NCBI RefSeq assembly: GCF_963678635.1
Contig: NC_087065.1
Coordinates: forward strand, 68,109,374-68,135,955
Reading direction: 5' to 3'
Length of the DNA stretch: 26,582 nt
Origin: Symsagittifera roscoffensis
Lineage: Eukaryota; Xenacoelomorpha; Acoela; Convolutidae
Below the pieces are notes generated by a model. The model was not told where the DNA came from and did no database searches. It saw nothing but the letters and a program-made list of their open reading frames with translations. Of this stretch, positions 20,000 to 26,582 are shown piece after piece. The stretch's first letter is position 1; each line of letters begins with the position of its first letter. A program made the position numbers and the translations under genes.

Positions 20000-21753
20000 C
20001 TGAAAACAACCGCAATAAAAATTTCTGCTAGAAAAATAATTCCAACCGAAATTTCAATCAAAATAAATTTTTTGCTGCTCTATTTTATATCGTTGCTTTG
20101 CCAATTGTTCATTCTTTGTCAATAATTTCATGCAAATCTATTTACAAAAATATAGAGCCGGCTTCAAACTAAGTTCCACTAGCTTTTTTCCACTAAATTT
20201 CAAACTTTTTAGCTTCATGGTTGTTTTAACTGTTATAATGGCTAAATGCGTTGCTAGGTTGTTCACCATGCAAAATTTCACATTTTGAAAACGTTAAATT
20301 AGTTTTTTCACTCAAATGTGGGGGAGTGGAAAACGGCCACAATTTCAATAAGAACCGCTTTAATTAACCTAAGACTCTCCCCCCCCCCTACAAACCCTCA
20401 CCCCCTGAGATACACCTCCTTGTGTACATACCCCCCCACACACATACCCTGCGTGAACAAGTGTCTGGAGTGTGGATATGAACTGGCCCTGAGAAGTTTC
20501 ATCGCTGAAGTCTCTCACCTCCACGTCAATGCGGTCAACTTAACAAAAAACGAAAAATTTCAAATTGAGAAAACTAGAAATTCCACAGCTTACAGCTTAG
20601 ACTTCGGGTAAACGAGCTTTAGAAATATTTAAGAGTTGGTCGGTTAAAATTGAATAATATAAAATCAATACCAAAGAGGGGACCGATTGGTTTGTGAGGG
20701 GGCCGAAATCCTGAGAGGGGGGGGGGCGTACGAACCCCCGCCCAACTTAAATCCGCCCCTGACTTTTGTCATTCACAAATTTCATTTTGCGTCCATCCCG
20801 CGCGTGCTTGACCTTAAGATTTGACCTTCTGTTAATTGTTCATTCTTCTTCAATGCTTACTTCTTCTGCATTCCTGTAATACGATCCAGGGTCCAGGCTT
20901 TGTTTCTGTTTCTACGATATATTTTATCAGCATAATGAGCATAGGGTGGCATGGGGGTAAGGACGGCCAGAACTAAGATTTTAGCGAGAAGAGGGATGTT
21001 CGAAAATTATTTCCACCGTTTTTATTTGAATCAAATTGATTTTCTGAGCTTTTAAAAAAAAATTTGCGTATAAACAATGGCGCTAAAAGAGATTTAGGCA
21101 AACATTTTTTCTGCTTTTCGGCCGAAAACGCGCTTTTTGTCAGCTAAGGTAATTGTTTCGGCCCGAAACAATTACCTTAGCTGCCAAAAAGCGAGTTTTG
21201 GGCTAAGAGTGGGCTCTTTTTCCTCCTCCCCCCCCCCCCACCTGCAAATTTTTATAATTAAAATTACTGTTTTCATTGTCCGATTGTCATAAAAATTGAC
21301 ATGCGGATTAATCACGCCATGACAAACATATTTGGTCTTCATAATCAACCTTGTAAAACTACTCGTTAGACCATAAAATTGATGCTTTGTGAGGTGGGAA
21401 GGAAAAGAAAAAAGAGCCGAAGAGTGTATCGAATTTCTGAAGAGAGGGTTAAAAAGGGTAAATGGAAGCTAACTCTGAGAGACGACAGATCCTGCGACAC
21501 ATGAGGCTGCAGTCAGAACCCAACTCTCATTTATGATAGCACCCCCACACTTGAATGAGTCATACTCTGTCGACACAATATCCTTCTTTACCATGTGGAT
21601 GTGAAGACGTATGTAAAAGTCTCGCTTGGGGCTGTCTTGTCCTCCAATTAGATTGAAAAGGAGCGAATCTTGAATACCTGGTCCAAACTCATCGCCGAAC
21701 ATTCTGCATGTCGCCAAAGATACCAGAAATGTCAAGACAATAAAAATCTTCAT
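19519..21753 (-). CDS. Secreted serine protease homologue (chymotrypsin fold, all three catalytic residues replaced), three exons
   Basis: Exons on the minus strand are 21753-21474, 20538-20448 and 19999-19519, giving 283 aa with intron phases 1 and 2. A hydrophobic signal peptide covers residues 1 to about 14 (MKIFIVLTFLVSLA), then a short propeptide, then the catalytic domain from LIGGQ (residue 35). S1-family landmarks appear in order: CGGAIINESWVLTAASC (69-85), HAGYRRNDKLNNLALLQL (122-139), TCGMGT (164-169), NICEGDFGSPLY (213-224) and FYDWI (266-270). Ser84 replaces His57, Asn133 replaces Asp102 and Phe219 replaces Ser195, so it cannot be a serine protease. The cysteines for the 42-58, 136-201, 168-182 and 191-220 disulfides are present. 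Cys16 and Cys152 could form the chymotrypsinogen-type 1-122 bridge. A secreted binding or regulatory role is inferred; partner unknown. Confidence 0.88.
20000..20447 (-). other. Protease homologue intron 2, G-rich near its donor
   Basis: A 448-bp intron. On the transcribed strand it has G runs of 7, 6, 3 and 9 within about 70 bases of the donor (C runs on plus at 20431-20437, 20400-20405, 20394-20396 and 20379-20387). Confidence 0.75.
20448..20538 (-). CDS. Protease homologue exon 2 (91 nt), not visible as a long open frame
   Basis: On the minus strand the acceptor is TTTTTTGTTAAG and the donor is GTATGT. The exon is 2 + 29 codons + 2 nt, which joins in frame to exon 1 (phase 1) and exon 3 (phase 2). 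It encodes DRIDVEVRDF...QTLVHA, the strand before the Asp102 loop, and splicing creates HAG-YRRNDKLNN, matching the HPNY...LNND region of trypsins. The exact phase fit on both sides and the match to exon 2 of the paralogue support it. Confidence 0.85.
20727..20761 (-). mobile_element. hAT-like transposon terminus (one end only)
   Basis: Read on the minus strand it begins CAGGGGCGGATTTAAGTTGG, the CAGGGGCGGA type of terminus widespread in hAT-derived MITEs of invertebrates. It is followed by G-rich sequence typical of these elements. The opposite terminus was not found nearby. Confidence 0.4.
21121..21203. repeat. 83-bp near-perfect palindrome (1-base loop)
   Basis: The 41-base arms 21121-21161 and 21163-21203 pair around a single central C at 21162. 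The central ~21 bases each side pair without mismatch (AGCTAAGGTAATTGTTTCGG and its complement); the outer parts have about four mismatches. It could extrude as a cruciform or form a long RNA hairpin in the intron. Confidence 0.85.
21474..21753 (-). CDS. Protease homologue exon 1: signal peptide to the His57 region
   Basis: The start ATG at 21753 heads a signal peptide, and no other in-frame ATG upstream is needed. The exon encodes 93 residues plus one base. The chosen donor, GTTAGC at 21473, gives phase 1 and sits just before an in-frame TAG. A GTGTCG donor further upstream would give the same phase but remove nine residues, and is less likely. N75-E-S is an N-glycosylation sequon. Confidence 0.85.
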
Positions 21754-22541
21754 GACTTTGCTGTCTGTTTTGTTGGCTTTTTAGTTCTTTAGTTCTGTAA
21801 CTCTCTGTAATTTGACAATTCAGTGATCGGTTTAACTTCGCGGATAATTTATTTTAGCTTGTTAGAGTAAATTAAATGTCAAACAAAACGATATTTTGAC
21901 TGTTTTGATATTTTGCTAGATTACATTTTTGCGATAGTTTGTAAATATAAGGGAAATGGTTAGTAAACTGATAGAAGGGCATATATTTTATGTCATATAG
22001 AAATATAGACATAGGGCATATATATCATGGCAAATTTCAAAATCTTCCTTAAATAACATGAACATTTTTTTAAAAAGAAAATGATTTTTAAGGTTATCAT
22101 CCTATTTCAAAAGTTTTTCCCTTCTAAAAGAAGTTCGCTTTTTGATTGGTTTTTGTTCCGACCCATTCACAAAATCGGAAGGAACTACGGAATAATCGCG
22201 TTACTATCATGGCAAAAACCTCTCAATGTAAATTGTATTTTGAACATTTGTTTCACACATTTAGCTGTCGAAAAAAAACATGGTATGAATTTTTTTTTGC
22301 AATAATTGCGGTTGCAACACTCTGTGCTAATTGCACGGCAACCGATTATTTTTCCTTGGAAAATGCCATGATAATATTATTGAATAAAAGTTCAGCAAAT
22401 ATCAGATACTTTGACCCAGATACAATTCAACTTTGTTAAGTAAATTTGACAAAGAACGTTGAATATCAAACTTGATGAACTAAAAATTTATTCACTTGAA
22501 CTTTTGTTTCTTTGTCCAGATTTTGAAATAAAACTTCATTA
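21754..22541. promoter_or_regulatory. Divergent intergenic region between the two protease homologues
   Basis: 788 bp separate the two start codons of a head-to-head pair, so both promoters and 5' leaders presumably lie here. AT-rich with several TATAT stretches (for example about 21981-22025), but no TATA box or initiator stands out. The plus-strand frames at 22081-22305 and 22146-22439 overlap a dispersed repeat copy (22302-22360) and do not look like genes. Confidence 0.5.
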
Positions 22542-22809
22542 ATGATGAAATTGACACTTTTGGCTTTTCACATTCTGAGTTACTGCTTTATTTTGATCAC
22601 TTGTAAAAACATATACTCTAGTTCCCATAAAAGTAGCAATGCGTTCATTTCCAACATAATCTCAGGTCACGTTAGCCCAGACAGGCCTTTCTTCGTGCAG
22701 ATCTCGCTTGACATTGACTTCCAGTTCCACTCCCAGCCCCGCATCTGTGGGGGAGCTCTGGTCGGTGCCAGTTGGGTGCTAACAGCTGCTAGTTGCCTCG
22801 GCTCTGACG
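22542..22809 (+). CDS. Second protease homologue exon 1
   Basis: It starts ATGATG; the second Met (22545) is an equally possible start. 89 codons plus one base, donor GTTTGT at 22810, phase 1, directly before an in-frame TGA. It encodes the signal peptide, the propeptide and the region through TAASCLGSD. Confidence 0.82.
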
Positions 22810-23270
22810 GTTTGTGATAAATTAGCCAAACAGTCGAATTATTACAAAATAAGCTTTTCCGAAGCTACTCTGAAACTTCAAATAGTTTTTTCTTTTGCCC
22901 AGGAACGGATCTAGAATTTTTGCGAATCATATTTTCGTTGGCACGAAACTGATTTTAGAAAAAATTACGAATGCGGCAACCAGAATGCTACTATTAAACA
23001 GCAACCAAAAGAGGTCAAATTATTTGCTTAGATAAAAACATCCCCCCCCCCCCCAAAAAAAAAACAATTAACTATAATAAAGTTTTTTGTGCGTCCTTTT
23101 GCCTGAAAACTGATAAGAGCTGATCAGAATGAAGTAATTGCAAGAATTCCGATTTAGCTTCGTTTTTTAGCTGGAAGTTTTCTGATTGAAGTTGGGAACT
23201 TCACGCAAACAACTGATGTTCCGTTCTCTAGGGAGTACAGATCTGCTTCAAGAATTTTCCTGCATCCGAA
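22542..23270 (+). CDS. Second secreted serine protease homologue, 5' two exons (3' part not seen)
   Basis: Exon 1 is 22542-22809 and exon 2 is 23171-23270, giving 122 residues plus two bases of the next codon. A signal peptide (about residues 1-20, ending near LITC) is followed by a propeptide, then NIISGHVSPDRPFFVQISL, ICGGALVGASWVLTAASC (residues 68-85) and GSFLIEVGNF...YRSASRIFLHPK. These are S1-family landmarks in order, and Ser84 stands in place of His57. Intron phases (1 then 2) are identical to those of the neighbour gene on the other strand. NFT in exon 2 is a glycosylation sequon. The exon with the Asp102 and Ser195 regions was not found before the right edge, so the gene is either interrupted by a long intron or truncated. 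It is at least an inactive homologue by loss of His57. Confidence 0.8.
22810..23170 (+). other. Second protease homologue intron 1
   Basis: A 361-bp intron with a CAGGAACGGATCTAGAA sequence at 22900-22916 that resembles a hAT-MITE terminus, and a C13-A10 tract at 23042-23064. Confidence 0.7.
22900..23064 (+). mobile_element. Possible hAT-like MITE fragment
   Basis: It begins CAGGAACGGATCTAGAATTT, similar to the CAGGGRCGGATC termini of hAT-type MITEs, and runs to a poly-C/poly-A tract. No inverted right terminus was found, so the extent is approximate. Confidence 0.3.
23171..23270 (+). CDS. Second protease homologue exon 2 (100 nt)
   Basis: The acceptor is CGTTTTTTAG (ending 23170) and the donor is GTAAGC at 23271. 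The exon is 2 + 32 codons + 2 nt and joins exon 1 through a split GCT codon (Ala). It encodes GSFLIEVGNFTQTTDVPFSR then EYRSASRIFLHP, which matches the trypsin segment leading to the HPNY motif and parallels exon 2 of the minus-strand gene. Confidence 0.8.
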
Positions 23271-23339
23271 GTAAGCTATTCAAACCCAACTTTTTTTTCT
23301 AAGCAAAACTAGTGAAATAGTCAGTTTTTTTTCCAACCA

Positions 23340-24280
23340 CGAAAAGAAGGAAAGGAATTATGGCATAAGGTATCTTTTTTCCAACTGACAAACAAAACCC
23401 CGGAAGAACCCGGGTTGACCTGTCATTGATAATTATTGCTGAACCAGCGAATTTTCAAAATCAAACATCAATAACTTTGACGCTGATCAGTGACTCATTA
23501 TCCACGGTCAGTAAAAACTCATTCAGCTTTGATTCAGAGTTAGACTTTCAGGACTGTATCAGAGCAAAATCAGTGCTAGTTCAATGGATAAAAAAACTTA
23601 GCAATAACTATGAACATCTCTGAGTTTTCACTGAGTTATACCCAATTCAGGGCTGAGATAGTACAGCAATAACCGTAAATATCCTTGATTCTTCACCAAA
23701 TCATTGCTAATTTACGCTGAAAATGGAAATTGGGAATCAAATACTTTTAGTTCAAATTAAATCAGCGCAATCAAAAATCACTTATTATGATTGAAAATTG
23801 AAAGTTAAAATTCAAAGTCAGTTTTAAACAGTCAGTTTTTCACTTGATTGTGTTTTTCTCATTTTTTATCGTTTCAGTTCTTTTCCTGAGTTGGTTCTTG
23901 TAACCAGCACGGGCTCCTAACTAACTTCTTTTCCTGAACAACAAGATTATCAGTTCAAATTTTTGAATGTTTGAATTAAAGGCTCAAATGACTCTACATA
24001 AGTTTAAAAATCTGGTCCAAGTTTTCACGAGGTAAAGTGAAGGAATTATGGGGTAAAGTGTGCTTTTAACGCCTTTTGACTAACATAACCCGAATTGATC
24101 TAACATAAAAATTATCGCTGGGTCAGCAATTTTTCAGAAATCCCACATTGCTGAATTTTTCCTCGATCAGTAGCTATTTATTAATGATCAGAAAATACTC
24201 AGCTCTAGTTCAGATTTGAATTCTCAAGAATGAATCAGCGCTAATTTATTTAGGGCTGAAATAAAATATGAACTATAGAA
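23340..24280 (+). repeat. Diverged direct repeat, offset about 670 bp
   Basis: Landmarks in 23350-23660 (AAAGGAATTATGGCATAAGG, TTATTGCTGAACCAGCGA, GCTGATCAGTGACTCATTA, TTCAGATT/TTCAGAG, GGGCTGAGATA) recur in the same order in 24030-24270 (GAAGGAATTATGGGGTAAAG, TTATCGCTGGGTCAGCAA, CGATCAGTAGCTATTTATTA, GGGCTGAAATA). The open frame at 23426-23623 lies inside the first copy and is not conserved in the second. Confidence 0.55.
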
Positions 24281-25980
24281 GCTATAAACAATGATCAGAA
24301 AATTTCTCAAAATTTTAACACACCAACTTTTATTTTACAGCAATTCTTACGTTCTTTCAGCTATAATCGCCTCTCATTCTGCATTGTTACCTAATTTAAT
24401 TACACTATAATAAAAAAAAATTTGGCTGAATTTTAGAGAAAAAAAAGTTTTTTGAAAAACTGATTTTTTCGTTTTCCTTCTTTTTTTTTATTTTCTTGAT
24501 TGAAATCATTGATTTTAGAGTCTTCTGTGCTAATTGTCCAGCAACCAGTTATTCCTTTTTAACATGATATTTTTTTGCTTTAAATTAACTGTAGTTTCTT
24601 GCATTTTTAAAAACTGGCATGAATTGATTTCCTAATTGTCGATGCGAGGCTTACGAATAAAAGGTTTTTTATGATTTTTGTTTTTATAATTTTATGTATC
24701 GATCTAAGTTTTTTGATTTTGATATGTTACCCATCGAGTTTTTTGTTAAGCAAGGTATTGAGTGAACTAAATTTATCAATTTTCTATGTTCTTTTTCTGC
24801 TGAACAGTTTTTGTTAAAAAAAATTCAAAAAAAATGAAATATCCTCAATATACTCATTCTAGGCCGGCTTTTTTACATTCGTATGCCGCTTAGCATGCGG
24901 CTTTTAGCGCATTTGGAATTCAGTTAGTTTTTTTTACATTTGCAACTATAATTCAAACTATTGCCAGCCGCATCAAAGGCATTAATTATTTTAATTGCGC
25001 ACGCAAGGCGGCATGCAAGCAAGTCACTTACACCCTGGGCATCCGTTAACGCAAGTATTCTTGCATATTAGGTCTTGTCTCCGTGAAATTGAAGAATCAA
25101 GAGCAATAACCCTTGATGACAGCCAATTAAGGCGATTATGGACGATTATGGCGATTAAGACATTATGGCGATAACCGTTTGTGATGGCACTTTTAGACAA
25201 CAAAGTACATTTCTGCGAAATTGACAACGCGAAATGATTGTTTTAGCAAACAACAAAAAAACATTTTTGAGAAATACGAAACGAAAAAAAAATGTTTTAA
25301 ATACATTTCTGAGAAATACAAAAGTAAGTTTAACCAATTTTTCCCGTTTTCTGCTCAACATGGAGTTCAAATTTAATCCTTCCAAACACCGAGGTCGACA
25401 AAACTTATTAGTAACGGTTTTTTTTTATTCAAAAAAACTTCCAAAAAACGGACAAGATTCGCGATTGAGTATTCGACTAATTTCACGAGGATAACCACCA
25501 GCTACCCGAAAAAAAGTATCGGCAATTAAATGATAAAAAAACTCGGCTAAATTTCTCGTATTTTAAAATCTCTAAGCTTACAATCACACTTAACCTGTAA
25601 GCATGTATAGTCAACAACTATGTTTTAAAAAAAAGATATAATAGTTTTAATTTATTTCAACTGTGGCCTTTTTTATAATGTGTTTTTTCAACTGTGGCTC
25701 AATTATTTTGTTTTATTGGAACTATACCCTAATTATAAAGTGTTCTTTTTACAATGATTTAATTATAATGCCCCAGGTCGAGGTGCTCAATTTGTGCTGC
25801 GACTTTGAAAGTCGAGCACGTGCAGTTTTGCTACTGAAATTCCGCGCTCGGGAAGCAATTTTAAGTCAAGCAATAAGTCACAATATACCTGATGTTGGCC
25901 GAACGAATCGAAACCTACTCAATTTTGGTCGAGGAAGTCAACAAATAGGTGGAGAACGCCGAAACATAGGTCGACAACAG
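24281..25980. other. No gene recognised
   Basis: AT-rich sequence with one dispersed repeat copy (24517-24562), a small hairpin GCCGCTTAGCATGCGGC (about 24885-24901) and a short GGCGATTATGGAC-type repeat at about 25131-25172. The open frame at 25663-26142 is addressed among the rejected items. Confidence 0.5.
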
Positions 25981-25982
25981 TC

Positions 25983-26170
25983 GAAACATAGGTCAAGCTT
26001 AAGATTTTTTGAAAAGATTTTAAGTAAGCTTAAATTGAAAAATGAGCAAAAAAATCTGCTTAACAAAGACCTTTGTTCGAGAAAATCGAAAAAACCGAAA
26101 CATAGGTCAAGCAGAAGGTTTTTTTTTCAAGCTTTTAGGTAAACTTACATTGAAAAATGAGCAAAAAAAA
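25983..26170 (+). repeat. Tandem repeat, ~114-bp unit
   Basis: The unit starts GAAACATAGGTCAAGC and ends ATTGAAAAATGAGCAAAAAA. Copies lie at 25983-26054 and 26097-26170; related GTCGAAACCTAGGTCAAGC recurs at 26549 at the right edge, and GCCGAAACATAGGTCGAC occurs just before the first copy. The repeat probably continues beyond the window. Confidence 0.7.
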
Positions 26171-26582
26171 ACTAGCAACAATCAATTGAGGAGATTTGCT
26201 TGCCGCAAAACTAGAAGTTTCATAGTTAACTTTTTAAATTTTGGAAATCTAAGGCTTCCTGCGGCCAGAAAAAGTAAATTTTACCAAAAAACCCTCAAAT
26301 ATCAGTTTTAACATCAATAGATTGAGCCCAGATTTGTTTAAAAAAGCAAAAGTTGGATGAAATTAGTTTTTGATGAAAGATTTTTGAATCTTACAGGTTC
26401 TTTTAGTTTTTTTTTTCAAATCAAGCATCATCACAAAAAATAAACTGGAAAGCATGTATTATACCTCATTATATTTGATAGGCAAAAAAGTGAAAAAGTC
26501 GGAGCATATGTAGAACTTAGTGGAAACATACCCATTTTCGGTCGAGGAAGTCGAAACCTAGGTCAAGCACAGTCGAAATATA

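Larger units (their letters stand above)
20539..21473 (-). other. Protease homologue intron 1 with inserted elements
   Basis: A 935-bp intron containing a hAT-like terminus (about 20727-20761), a ten-base G run (20717-20726), an 83-bp near-perfect palindrome (21121-21203) and a 12-base C run (21228-21239). Confidence 0.75.

Noticed and set aside
20000-20061. An in-frame ATG at 20061 (minus) gives a hydrophobic leader fused to exon 3 of the protease homologue.
   Set aside because: A strong TTTTCAG acceptor sits at the point where S1 similarity begins, exons 1 and 2 join there in phase, and a protein starting here would lack the first half of the fold.
22081-22439. Two overlapping plus-strand frames upstream of the second protease homologue, one with a VATLCANCTATD segment.
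   Set aside because: The segment is a copy of a dispersed repeat that is not open in the other copies, and the rest is low-complexity translation.
25663-26142. A 159-codon plus-strand frame with a VLLLKFRAREAILSQAI stretch, considered as exon 3 of the second protease homologue.
   Set aside because: It lacks the expected cysteines and any GDSGGP-like motif, the possible acceptor (CCCCAG at about 25786) gives the wrong phase, and its second half is the 114-bp repeat.

Overview
This is a eukaryotic, clearly animal, nuclear window. It is AT-rich and full of homopolymers. Genes are split by GT-AG introns, intergenic DNA is full of diverged repeats, and the recognisable proteins are metazoan families. 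The phylum cannot be settled from the sequence; an invertebrate is most likely.

Layout: (1) 1-4377, plus strand: the last four exons of an LMBRD1 orthologue (lysosomal/limb-region membrane protein family, probable lysosomal cobalamin transporter), continuing from beyond the left edge, followed by a 3' UTR and AATAAA at 4713-4718. (2) About 4.74-19.4 kb: no confident gene. It holds repeat structures: a Tc1-like short element with perfect 37-bp inverted termini, a 310-bp foldback element, a 200-bp inverted-repeat element, a pair of ~270-bp inverted repeats, 69-bp and ~60-bp tandem repeats, and a ~2.2-kb compositional island (16.6-18.78 kb) of unknown origin. One 56-codon open segment at 12396-12566 looks exon-like. 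(3) 19519-21753, minus strand: a complete three-exon gene for a secreted chymotrypsin-fold serine protease homologue (283 aa as spliced) in which His57, Asp102 and Ser195 are all replaced (Ser, Asn, Phe). (4) 22542 onward, plus strand: the first two exons of a divergently oriented paralogue with the same intron phases and the same His57-to-Ser change; its third exon is not found in the remaining 3.3 kb. (5) 23.3-26.58 kb: diverged direct repeats and a ~114-bp repeat.

The head-to-head protease-homologue pair shares a 788-bp intergenic region that may hold both promoters. The two exon models were built by hand from splice sites, reading phase and family alignment. They are the main result of this window, because the middle exons are too short to appear as long open frames.
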